Assembly: GCA_958407465.1 (NCBI GenBank)
Contig: CATYIV010000013.1
Coordinates: 1-54,581, forward strand
From: an uncultured Collinsella sp.
GTDB lineage: Bacteria > Actinomycetota > Coriobacteriia > Coriobacteriales > Coriobacteriaceae
Direction of reading: 5' to 3'
Length of the DNA stretch: 54,581 bases
Positions 28,191 to 35,521 of the stretch are shown piece by piece (the first letter of the stretch is position 1; each line of letters begins with the position of its first letter). The notes under the pieces were generated by a model. It did not search any database. It was not told the origin of the DNA and saw only the letters and a list, made by a program, of their open reading frames with translations. A program made the position numbers and the translations under genes.

Positions 28191-29576
28191 CTAATCGATC
28201 TTGTTGTTGGTCAGACCGGCGCGGAACACGGTGGCGTCGCCATCGGCCTGGCTCGGATCGTAGAGGTTCAGGGCAGCCACATACATGGCGGCAGCAGTGA
28301 CCAGGTCGTCCTTGTAGGTGACCTCGTTGGGAGCGTGAGCCTGAGACTCGGCACCCGGGCCAAAGCCCACGCAGGGGATGCCGTAGCGGCCCTGGATGGA
28401 GACGCAGTTCGTGGAGAAGGTCCACTTGTCGCACAGCGGACGACCGGTGCGCTTGTCCATACTGGACTCGCAACCGATGCGCTCGTCACCAAACATGGCC
28501 TTGTGAGCGTCGACGAGGGCCTTGACGTGCGGAGCAGTCTCCTTGTTGATCCACGTGGGGAAGTAAGCCTCGGTCTCGTAGACCTCACCGGTCCAGGACG
28601 GACGGTCGTACATGTACATGGAGACCTTCACGTCGTCGCCGTACTTCTTGGCGGCCGGCAGGTTACGGATCTCGTCCAGGCAGGACTCCCAGGTCTCACC
28701 GGCGGTCATGCGACGGTCGATGGAGATGGCGCAGGAGTCAGCGACAGCGCAGCGGCTGGGGCTGGTGTAGAAGATCTGGCTGACGGTGCAGGTGCCGCGG
28801 CCCAGGAAGCGGGCGTCCTCGAAGTGCTCGGGGTTGTACTTGGGGTCGAGCATCTTGACGAGACCCTTGATGTCGGTCGACTCGTCGCAGCCGTTGTTGT
28901 TGAGGGCGCGGACGTCGGCGATGATGTCGGCCATCTTGTAGATGGCGTTGTCGCCGCGGTCGGGAGCGGAGCCGTGGCAGGAGGTGCCGTGAACGTCGAC
29001 GCGGATCTCCATGCGGCCGCGGTGACCGCGATAGATGCCGCCGTCGGTGGGCTCGGTGGAAATGACGAACTCGGGCTTAATGCCGTCCTTGTTGTAGATG
29101 TACTGCCAGCACATGCCGTCGCAGTCCTCTTCCTGGACGGTGCCGACGACCATGATCTTGTAGCCCTCGGGGATAAGGCCCATGTCCTTCATCATCTTGG
29201 CAGCGTAGGTAGCAGAAGCCATGCCGCCCTCCTGGTCGGAGCCGCCGCGGCCGTAGATGACCTCGTCGGTCTCGTAGCCCTCATAGGGATCGGCATCCCA
29301 GTTCTCGATGTTGCCGATGCCGACGGTGTCGATGTGGGAGTCGATGGCGATGATCTTGTCGCCCTCGCCCATAAAGCCCATGACGTTGCCCAGGCCGTCG
29401 ACCTTGACCTCGTCATAGCCAAGGTTCTCCATCTCGGCCTTGATGCAGGCGACAACCTCGCCCTCCTCGCAGGACTCAGAGGGATGGGAGATCATAGCGC
29501 GCAGGAAGCGAGTCATATCAGCACGGTGAGACTCGGCAGCGTTTTTAATTGCCTCAAAATCGAGTTCCTTAGTCAT
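28191..29576 (-). CDS. ygeY: YgeY family selenium metabolism-linked hydrolase
   Basis: A 461-residue M20-type zinc metallohydrolase. The first metal motif is [11 protein letters not shown] (about residue 76), the second is [13 protein letters not shown] (about residue 110), and the catalytic glutamates are in [10 protein letters not shown]. Family members track with selenium-dependent molybdenum hydroxylases. A role in cutting an N-carbamoyl or peptide-like bond of a purine breakdown product is inferred. It lies between ygeX and ygeW, as in E. coli. Confidence 0.92.
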   Translation of the reverse strand: MTKELDFEAIKNAAESHRADMTRFLRAMISHPSESCEEGEVVACIKAEMENLGYDEVKVDGLGNVMGFMGEGDKIIAIDSHIDTVGIGNIENWDADPYEGYETDEVIYGRGGSDQEGGMASATYAAKMMKDMGLIPEGYKIMVVGTVQEEDCDGMCWQYIYNKDGIKPEFVISTEPTDGGIYRGHRGRMEIRVDVHGTSCHGSAPDRGDNAIYKMADIIADVRALNNNGCDESTDIKGLVKMLDPKYNPEHFEDARFLGRGTCTVSQIFYTSPSRCAVADSCAISIDRRMTAGETWESCLDEIRNLPAAKKYGDDVKVSMYMYDRPSWTGEVYETEAYFPTWINKETAPHVKALVDAHKAMFGDERIGCESSMDKRTGRPLCDKWTFSTNCVSIQGRYGIPCVGFGPGAESQAHAPNEVTYKDDLVTAAAMYVAALNLYDPSQADGDATVFRAGLTNNKID

Positions 29577-29680
29577 AACAGTTAACCTTTCTACAAGGAT
29601 TTACCTACAGGTAGATATTTCAGATAGATCACTTGTGCCAAACAGCGTGAGGTCGAGCACCCCACAAGCAAGTAACCATA

Positions 29681-29798
29681 GGAGGCGGACGGAGGACTTT
29701 GCTCCGTCGCGAGTTCCGCACGAGCCGGAGAGCACTTAATGTGCTCTCCGTGCGAGCAGGACTGTCCGAGCAGGGAGTAAAGTCCTCCGGCTGCCTCC
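29681..29798. repeat. long nested palindrome between ygeX and ygeY
   Basis: The outer arms 29681-29705 and 29774-29798 share GGAGGACTTT and flanking GGAGGC/CTCC (22 of 25 bases pair). Nested inside is a perfect ten-base stem, CGGAGAGCAC with loop TTAAT, at 29726-29750. The 118-base segment can fold into a single large stem-loop. No U-tract follows on either strand. Confidence 0.75.
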
Positions 29799-29814
29799 GG
29801 ACAGGTCAGACCTG

Positions 29815-31029
29815 CTAGCAGGTGGGGTACTCGCCCTCCCAGACGATGCGACGGTACTGATCCGGATCGGTGTCGCCCTCGGTGGAGAAGCAGAGCACAG
29901 AGCTCGTCTTGTCCAGGCCGATGAGCTCCTTGAGCTCGGCGTACTCGGGATCAAGCATGAGGGTCTCGACCAGGCCGGTGGTCACAGCGCCGGACTCGCC
30001 GGAGATGACGCGCGGGTCACCCTTCTCGGGAGCACCCAGGGTGCGCATGCCGCGAGCGGTGACCCAGTCGGGGCAGGACACGAAGGCAGTGGTGTGGTTG
30101 CGCAGGATATCCCAGCCCAAGATGTTGGGCTCGCCGCAGCACAGGCCGGCCATGATGGAGGGCATGTCGCCGTCCACGATGCGCGGATCGCCGTCGCCGG
30201 CGGCAGCACCCTTGTACAGGCAGGCGGCCGGAGCGCACTCGACCACAACGAAGGTGGGCGGGTTATCGGGATACAGGTTGGTGAAGTAGCCCACCACGGC
30301 GCCGGCCAGCGAGCCCACGCCAGCCTGGACAAAGACGTGCGTCGGGCGGTTGATGGCCATCTCGCGCAGCTGCTCGGCAGCCTCGGAAGCCATGGTGCCG
30401 TAGCCCTCCATGATCCAAGACGGGATCTTCTCGTAGCCCTCCCAGGCAGTGTCCTGAACGATGACGCCGCGCTCGCAGGCATCGGCCTCGGCGGCGGCCA
30501 TGCGCACGCACTCGTCGTAGTTGACCTCTTCGATGGTCACCGTGGCGCCCTCGGCGGCGATGTTATCGAAGCGGGGCTTGGTGGAACCCTTGGGCATGTG
30601 CACGACGGCCTTCTGGCCCAACTTGTTGGCAGCCCACGCCACGCCGCGGCCATGGTTGCCGTCGGTGGCGGTAAAGAAGGTGGCCTGGCCAAAGTCCTTG
30701 GCAAGCTGATCGGAGGTCAGGTAATCGAAGGTGCACTCGGCAACGTCCTTGCCGGTCTCGTCGGCAATGTAGTTGGCCATGGCAAACGAACCGCCCAGGA
30801 CCTTAAAGGCGTTGAGACCAAAGCGATAGCTCTCGTCCTTAACGCACAGGTTGGACAGGCCCAGGCGCGCGGCCTGGCCGTCCAGGCGGGCAAGCGGAGT
30901 GACGGTGTACTGGGGGAACGACTGGTGGAAGGCACGGGCCTTCTTCACGTGGTCGAGACTCATGATTCCCAAGTGCTTGTCATCGCTCTTGGGCATCGTG
31001 TTGCCCGCCCACTGGATCTTATCGGCCAT
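29815..31029 (-). CDS. ygeX: diaminopropionate ammonia-lyase
   Basis: A 404-residue PLP enzyme of the fold-II family that splits 2,3-diaminopropionate into pyruvate and two ammonia molecules. The PLP lysine lies in RFGLNAFKVLGGSFA (near residue 78), TATDGNHGRGVAWAA is the substrate/phosphate region, and the PLP-phosphate glycine-rich segment is QAGVGSLAGAVVG. Length and segment order match DpaL/YgeX. It is the first gene of this half of the cluster and is divergent from a YheO-type regulator. Confidence 0.95.
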   Translation of the reverse strand: MADKIQWAGNTMPKSDDKHLGIMSLDHVKKARAFHQSFPQYTVTPLARLDGQAARLGLSNLCVKDESYRFGLNAFKVLGGSFAMANYIADETGKDVAECTFDYLTSDQLAKDFGQATFFTATDGNHGRGVAWAANKLGQKAVVHMPKGSTKPRFDNIAAEGATVTIEEVNYDECVRMAAAEADACERGVIVQDTAWEGYEKIPSWIMEGYGTMASEAAEQLREMAINRPTHVFVQAGVGSLAGAVVGYFTNLYPDNPPTFVVVECAPAACLYKGAAAGDGDPRIVDGDMPSIMAGLCCGEPNILGWDILRNHTTAFVSCPDWVTARGMRTLGAPEKGDPRVISGESGAVTTGLVETLMLDPEYAELKELIGLDKTSSVLCFSTEGDTDPDQYRRIVWEGEYPTC

Positions 31030-31121
31030 ACGGTGAACTCCTTAAGTCCTCTCTTGCCGGCCCCCGCATACGCGTTTCAGCCCATTCCCATTCCTGCGAC
31101 TGAACTTTTATGTGGATGCCA

Positions 31122-31136
31122 AACAAAAAGTTTGTT
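31122..31136. promoter_or_regulatory. candidate operator 1 (AACAAA-N3-TTTGTT)
   Basis: A perfect six-base inverted repeat with a three-base centre in the divergent region between ygeX and the YheO-type regulator. An identical one lies 51 bp away (31173-31187), about five helical turns. Such paired sites suit a dimeric autoregulator. Confidence 0.6.
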
Positions 31137-31172
31137 AGCACTGTTCTATCACACTTTTTGATTGGAAAACCT

Positions 31173-31187
31173 AACAAATTGTTTGTT
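31173..31187. promoter_or_regulatory. candidate operator 2 (AACAAA-N3-TTTGTT)
   Basis: The second copy of the same palindrome. A TAGAAC box that could serve as the ygeX -10 element lies between the two copies, so binding to both would straddle the promoter. Confidence 0.6.
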
Positions 31188-31306
31188 GCCGTAATCGGTA
31201 CCTTTTTCCCGCCGAACGGTCAGATAACGCAGCGACGCTTTCGTTATTTGCGAACAAGTGGGGTTTATGGCAAAGTGAGCCCAAACTAATTTTTAGGAAG
31301 GCACCT

Positions 31307-31960
31307 ATGACCCCCGCACAGATTGAGTTTTATAAGCGCCTTGCACACGGCCTGGCGCTCCAATTTGGCCCCAACTGCGAAGTCGTCGTCCACGACCTGG
31401 AGACCGAGGATGTGGACCACTCCATCGTAGTGATCGAAAACGGCCACGTCAGCGGGCGCAAACTGGGTGACGGCCCCAGCCATATTGTGCTTGAGTCCAT
31501 GCACGAGGGCACCGCCGACGTGCACGACCGCGAGCCATACCTCACCAAAACCGCCGATGGCAAGCTGCTCAAGTCCTCGACCATCTTTATCCGCAACGAC
31601 GAGGGCAAGCCCGTCGGCATTTTGGGCATTAACTTTGACATTACGCTCATGAAGGCTTTTGAGCGCTCGCTCGATGCCTTTACCGGCATCGGCGGCACGG
31701 GCTACACCGAGCCCGAGCCCATTACCAAAAACATCGGCGACCTGCTCGAAGACCTGCTGCGCGAGTGCGAACAGTTTGTGGGCAAGCCCGCGGCGCTCAT
31801 GACCAAAGACGAGCGCATTCGTGCCATTGGCTACCTCGACCGTCGCGGTGCCTTCCTCATTTCCAAGTCGAGCGAGCGCGCCTGCGAGTTCTTTGGCATC
31901 TCCAAGTACAGCTTCTATAGCTACCTCAATGAGGCCAAGGCGGCGGCCGGCGAAAAGTAG
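31307..31960 (+). CDS. YheO-type PAS/HTH transcriptional regulator
   Basis: A 217-residue regulator. The N-terminal YheO-like PAS domain (about residues 6-115) has CEVVVHDLE, NGHVSGRKLGDGPS and SSTIFIRNDEGKPVGILGINFD. The C-terminal helix-turn-helix (about 155-212) contains RRGAFLISKSSERACEFFGISKYSFYSYL. The start follows AGGAAGG. It is divergent from ygeX, with paired palindromes between them, so it probably controls the purine genes and itself. The ligand is unknown. A 218-residue paralogue sits beside the permease at the other end of the window. Confidence 0.88.
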   Translation: MTPAQIEFYKRLAHGLALQFGPNCEVVVHDLETEDVDHSIVVIENGHVSGRKLGDGPSHIVLESMHEGTADVHDREPYLTKTADGKLLKSSTIFIRNDEGKPVGILGINFDITLMKAFERSLDAFTGIGGTGYTEPEPITKNIGDLLEDLLRECEQFVGKPAALMTKDERIRAIGYLDRRGAFLISKSSERACEFFGISKYSFYSYLNEAKAAAGEK

Positions 31961-32083
31961 GCACTCGCCTGGATTGCCCCTCCCCTTTTGGGCGCGAGTT
32001 CTGGAAAGCACGAATCCAAGACCGAGCCGCTTGGGAAGTTCCATATAATCGATGTCATTAGTATTTCGAAAGGATGGGACAGA

Positions 32084-33070
32084 ATGGCGTTGAGCAAGGC
32101 ATCATGCACCGGTCGCGGATTGATTCCGGCAATTGGTGGACATGTGCACCGCATGTTCGATGAGGGTGAAGACGACCTGTTTTCGCTGAGCCTTGACGAC
32201 GTGATGGATGATCGCCCGTGGACCGCCGACGAACTCATGGGCGGCGGGGCTCACCCGTCAAACCCCAATCCCGCGCTTGCGCCTAAGCCCGCATCTGCGC
32301 CGACTCCTGCGCAGTCGCCTGTTTCGGCGCCCGCGCCTACGCCCGCACCCACTTCGGCGCCCACGCCCGCTCCCCGCCCCGCAAGCGACCCGTCCGAGAC
32401 GGCGGCATTTCTCGCTGCAGCGACGCAGGGCAAATCGGCCGACAGCACTGTTATGTACAGCGCCCAGCAGTTGCCTGTTCCTGCGGCACGCAAGCCTCCG
32501 GTCGCAAGGCTCGATGAGCCCGTTGCCCATCAAGTTGCCTACGATTCCTGGGCTGCAGCCGATCTGGATGAGACCTCTACCGGCATGCCGGCGCTCGACG
32601 TTCCAGTTAACCCGCTTTTTGCCGCCAACACGGACGCCGCGGACCATGAGGGCGGTGCGGCATATTCCGATTATTCCGATGGCTATGCTGGCAACGGTCG
32701 CATCGAGACAGAGGATTATGGCACCGCATCGAGCGATTATCTCAACGATCCGTACGCTGCCACGCCTGCACCGGAATATGACCCGGAGGCCGCGTCCGCA
32801 CCGGCGTATACCAAAAGCACGGGCGAAGAGCGCTTCGCCGATTATTACGCCAAGGAAAAGGCGCTGCGTTTCTCGGAATTTCCGCAGGCAGTCAAGGTTG
32901 CCTTTATCGCCATTATCATTGCCCTGCTCGGCGTCATTGCGTTTGAGGGATTCCAGCTGTTCCGCGGCCCCACCGCGTCCGAATCGGCAACGCAGCAAAA
33001 AGAGGACGACAACCAGTACCTGGACATCAACACCCTCAAGGGCGACCCCAACGACGGGGACGACGAGTAG
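32084..33070 (+). CDS. hypothetical membrane protein with Pro/Ala-rich region
   Basis: A 328-residue protein of unknown function. The N-terminal 60 residues are acidic. Residues 65-130 are a low-complexity Pro/Ala/Thr region, probably disordered. A single hydrophobic helix (VKVAFIAIIIALLGVIAFEGF, about residues 266-286) is followed by a 40-residue acidic tail. It is probably a one-pass membrane protein with the long part in the cytoplasm. The ATG at 32084 follows AAAGGA; the 32 codons in frame before it look non-coding. Confidence 0.7.
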   Translation: MALSKASCTGRGLIPAIGGHVHRMFDEGEDDLFSLSLDDVMDDRPWTADELMGGGAHPSNPNPALAPKPASAPTPAQSPVSAPAPTPAPTSAPTPAPRPASDPSETAAFLAAATQGKSADSTVMYSAQQLPVPAARKPPVARLDEPVAHQVAYDSWAAADLDETSTGMPALDVPVNPLFAANTDAADHEGGAAYSDYSDGYAGNGRIETEDYGTASSDYLNDPYAATPAPEYDPEAASAPAYTKSTGEERFADYYAKEKALRFSEFPQAVKVAFIAIIIALLGVIAFEGFQLFRGPTASESATQQKEDDNQYLDINTLKGDPNDGDDE

Positions 33071-33138
33071 CGAGGGCTGAAGGCGGCCGCAGGATCCCGC
33101 ATCCAGCACCGGCTTCTAAGTGCTGTTTTGTCATCCAG

Positions 33139-33148
33139 CTACACTTTT
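33139..33148 (+). repeat. left flanking direct repeat of the cassette
   Basis: CTACACTTTT directly abuts the left terminal inverted repeat. CTATACTTTT (34437-34446) abuts the right one. Nine of ten bases match, as expected for an old target-site duplication. Confidence 0.5.
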
Positions 33149-33170
33149 GGTATGTAAAATAAGTAGTTGG
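33149..33170 (+). repeat. left terminal inverted repeat
   Basis: Begins GGTATGTAAAATAA and ends GTTGG. Its complement, with two mismatches, is at 34415-34436. Confidence 0.7.
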
Positions 33171-33217
33171 AAAAAAATCAAAAGGTGTTTCGATTATCGG
33201 CCTAATACAACCATAAT

Positions 33218-33243
33218 TCCAACCAATGGTTTTAGAAACGGTA
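33218..33243 (+). repeat. subterminal direct repeat, left copy
   Basis: Starts TCCAACCAATGG and ends AAACGGTA. The right copy at 34356-34382 starts TCCAACCATTGG and ends AAACGGTA. It includes the small palindrome AACCA-N-TGGTT. It may be an operator or a recombination site. Confidence 0.6.
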
Positions 33244-33262
33244 TTTAGCGGTTCCCAACCAT

Positions 33263-33859
33263 TTATTTACCGTTCTCGACAATACAATCAAAGTCAATCA
33301 GTTCAAGCTGCTCTACGAATTTCTCCAAATACGAAACGACTTCCTCGTTGTTGACGAATAGCGGCCTGTCTTGCGTTAGCCTGCCTGATTTGTCCTGCGG
33401 ATAGCGGAGACTGATGCCGTTGTTATCGATGTCAGCAACGGCTTTTACGAAAGCACCCATGTTCTTGATGGTTCTATTGTCCTCACGGCACTTTTGCCTC
33501 GGAAACCTTGGGAGCAAAGAGTTCCACAAGCTCGTGAGGCCATGATCTCTCTTAGGCTCAGCTCCACACCTTTTTATCGCCCTTTTAATTGCAAGCTCAA
33601 TACAGTGCCTTGTGAGGAACATTACCGGAATCGCGTAGGAATACTCCAGCATCAAATACATACCAGGCTTGTCGATTGCTTTCCTCCCAGCGGCCGCAAG
33701 CTCCTTTGCGGCATTGAGGAAAGATCGTATGAACTCATCATCGAACCTATCGGCTTTAAACTCGTCCTTCATCAAGGCAGACGAGTCCAACAGCGAGAAA
33801 TCCCTCAAAGTGGGGTCGTTGAAGCCATCCATCTGAGACTTCATGACTTGTTGGCTCAT
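33263..33859 (-). CDS. HEPN-like hypothetical protein in the cassette
   Basis: A 198-residue protein without a confident family. Residues 60-130 (a hydrophobic helix, then FLTRHCIELAIKRAI, then DHGLTSLWNSLL) resemble the all-helical HEPN fold used by many toxin and abortive-infection proteins. A clean catalytic RxxxxxH motif is not obvious. No signal peptide is seen. It is the downstream gene of the pair, 38 bases after the 128-residue gene. Confidence 0.5.
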   Translation of the reverse strand: MSQQVMKSQMDGFNDPTLRDFSLLDSSALMKDEFKADRFDDEFIRSFLNAAKELAAAGRKAIDKPGMYLMLEYSYAIPVMFLTRHCIELAIKRAIKRCGAEPKRDHGLTSLWNSLLPRFPRQKCREDNRTIKNMGAFVKAVADIDNNGISLRYPQDKSGRLTQDRPLFVNNEEVVSYLEKFVEQLELIDFDCIVENGK

Positions 33860-33897
33860 GTATTAAGGAAACACATGGTCATTGAACACACTCTCCA

Positions 33898-34284
33898 TCA
33901 GAGAATCTCTCCCGTTTTCGCGTCTATCTTCGCTCCCGACCTCGAGCCGATGAACTCATCCACCATCTCGTCGTCGCGGTCGGGCCCGGTCACGAAGAGC
34001 GGTCCCGGGACGTCGACGCGCGGGCCAATCGTCAGGCCGTTGCTCGCGATGATGCGATCGAGGTTCTGTCTACGGTGGAGCGAGCGGGCCCGTAGTGTGT
34101 CGAAGGAATAGCCCCGGCCCCGCACGTCTGTCCCGTTGATGAGCCTGTTGGCGCACTCGGTGTAGCCGTTCGAGATGCGGCTCGGGCAGTTCCCAGTAGT
34201 GTCGGCGGGGCGCAACACATCGTGCACGTAGTTGGCGATACCCAAAATCTCGTTCACGTAGTCGAACGCGGACTTCTCGGCCAT
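33898..34284 (-). CDS. hypothetical protein, first gene of the cassette
   Basis: A 128-residue protein I do not recognise. It starts AEKSAFDYVNEILGIANYVHD (helical), has an arginine-rich middle (RARSLHRRQNLDR), and ends KIDAKTGEIL. The ATG at 34284 is preceded by AGAGAGG. It precedes the HEPN-like gene and would be read from a promoter in the right end of the cassette, among the CCAACCA repeats. Confidence 0.5.
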   Translation of the reverse strand: MAEKSAFDYVNEILGIANYVHDVLRPADTTGNCPSRISNGYTECANRLINGTDVRGRGYSFDTLRARSLHRRQNLDRIIASNGLTIGPRVDVPGPLFVTGPDRDDEMVDEFIGSRSGAKIDAKTGEIL

Positions 34285-34355
34285 GGTCGGTCCTCTCTGG
34301 CAAAGACGATTTCAGCCAGAGATTTTACAAGTTCAATGAGTTGCTTCGCTTTAAA

Positions 34356-34382
34356 TCCAACCATTGGCTTAACAAAACGGTA
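34356..34382 (+). repeat. subterminal direct repeat, right copy
   Basis: The partner of 33218-33243. It lies 72 bases upstream of the first cassette gene, where an operator would be expected. Confidence 0.6.
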
Positions 34383-34414
34383 GGATGCTTTCTTCAACCA
34401 GAAAACTAACAAAC

Positions 34415-34436
34415 CCAACCAGTTATTTTACATACC
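34415..34436 (-). repeat. right terminal inverted repeat
   Basis: Complement of the left end at 33149-33170, with 20 of 22 positions matching. Confidence 0.7.
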
Positions 34437-34439
34437 CTA

Positions 34440-34555
34440 TACTTTTCCGGATAATTTGCCTATCGAATTAGACACTTTTTTTCCGAAGTTTTAAGGTGCC
34501 TATTTCGACACTTTTCCGTACTTTTACACGGCTGATTTCGACACTTTCCGGATGA
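34440..34555 (+). repeat. four direct repeats of a GACACTTTTCCG-like motif
   Basis: Copies start near 34441, 34470, 34508 and 34540. They resemble one arm (GGGACACxTTTCCG) of the palindromes found in the arrays at 40-44 kb, so they may be decayed array units. Confidence 0.45.
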
Positions 34556-34768
34556 AAGCCGAATAATCACTTGGGAAACCAACGCCGTTCACACGTCATT
34601 TCGCAGGCAGCGCTTGATTTCTGTCCGCACACGTTGATAGACTTCCTCTTGCCCGCAAGGAGCGGGCGCGTTTTATCCAGAGTCGGGGTAGAGAGTTGGC
34701 TCCACGATCCCGACGCCAACCGGCCAAGAGGCACGGTGGCCCTGCCAACATCGATGAAAGGAGTCCGT

Positions 34769-35521
34769 ATGGACAATTTCTCCGTGCGCAGTGAGCGCAA
34801 CTTCCACAACCTGGCAGCCAAGCCAAAACGAATGCATCTTCTGGACGAGCCGAGCGGCTATGCCTCGGCCATGGTCAAGAACAGCCTCTCCCACCAGATG
34901 TGCTTTACGGTACAGAAGCTCGAAGAAAAGCTCTGTGCTGCTGGCAATCCGCATGTGCTGCAGATTAAGCTGCTCGGAGACGACTCGCGCGAGCCGTCTA
35001 GCTGGAAGCTTTTTGCCGACGGTGAGTGCATCGCGGACGGCTCGGGTGACTTTGCCCGCGAATGCTTCTGCGAGGGAGCTGAGGTGTTTCTGGACCTGTG
35101 CCGCGACGCCGTACGCACAGCTGAGCTGCGCCAGTGGAGTCAGAGGGAGTACGAGCTGTTGAGTGCGGCCCGCGGGATTGCGGGGGGGTGTAGGAGCAGA
35201 AGCCTCATGACGGTGGCCTCAGCTGGAATGACGTATCACTCGATAAATGATCTCAACAACGTAGCCGATGCGCTGCATTTCATCTCAAAGGCATTGAGCA
35301 ATCGGGCGGCGTCTAGCATTTCTTTGATATCCCCAATTGATTGTTCCGAGAAAGTCTCTTCATGCCCTCATAATCGCCCTTACGAGAAACTTGGACGAGA
35401 CAGGCGTCCATATGCCGTCTCTAAACTAACGAGCCGTTCGCGGAAAGAACATCTGGCTAACGTGGGCCAAAGATATACTGGTATCGTTGCAGCAATTATG
35501 GAAGATCGGTGCCGCCAATGA
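34769..35521 (+). CDS. hypothetical protein, C-terminus possibly frameshifted
   Basis: A 250-residue frame of unknown function. The first 145 residues look genuinely coding (helical, with LQIKLLGDDSREPSSWKLF and FARECFCEGAEVFLDLCRDAV). The last 105 residues look like random translation, and the DNA there is less G+C-rich. A run of seven Gs at 35182-35188 marks the change. One G fewer would end the protein after about nine more residues. However, the existing stop overlaps the next gene's ATG (ATGA at 35518), which could mean coupling. The ATG at 34769 follows AAGGAG. Confidence 0.5.
   Translation: MDNFSVRSERNFHNLAAKPKRMHLLDEPSGYASAMVKNSLSHQMCFTVQKLEEKLCAAGNPHVLQIKLLGDDSREPSSWKLFADGECIADGSGDFARECFCEGAEVFLDLCRDAVRTAELRQWSQREYELLSAARGIAGGCRSRSLMTVASAGMTYHSINDLNNVADALHFISKALSNRAASSISLISPIDCSEKVSSCPHNRPYEKLGRDRRPYAVSKLTSRSRKEHLANVGQRYTGIVAAIMEDRCRQ

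Larger units (their letters stand above)
33149..34436. mobile_element. candidate two-gene cassette with terminal inverted repeats
   Basis: A 1288-bp unit. Its ends are 22-base inverted repeats (33149-33170 and 34415-34436, beginning GGTATGTAAAATAA) that match at 20 positions. A ten-base near-identical direct repeat flanks both ends. Inside are two minus-strand genes and subterminal CCAACCA-type motifs, including a 26-27-base direct repeat at 33218-33243 and 34356-34382. There is no transposase, so it would have to be a non-autonomous element or cargo unit. The base composition is lower in G+C than in the neighbouring operons. Confidence 0.6.
34285..34768. other. intergenic region with cassette end and short repeats
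   Basis: No gene is seen. The left part is the right end of the cassette (to 34436). From 34440 to 34555 a motif close to GACACTTTTCCG occurs four times in A+T-rich DNA. A Shine-Dalgarno-like AAAGGAG then precedes the next gene. Confidence 0.55.
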
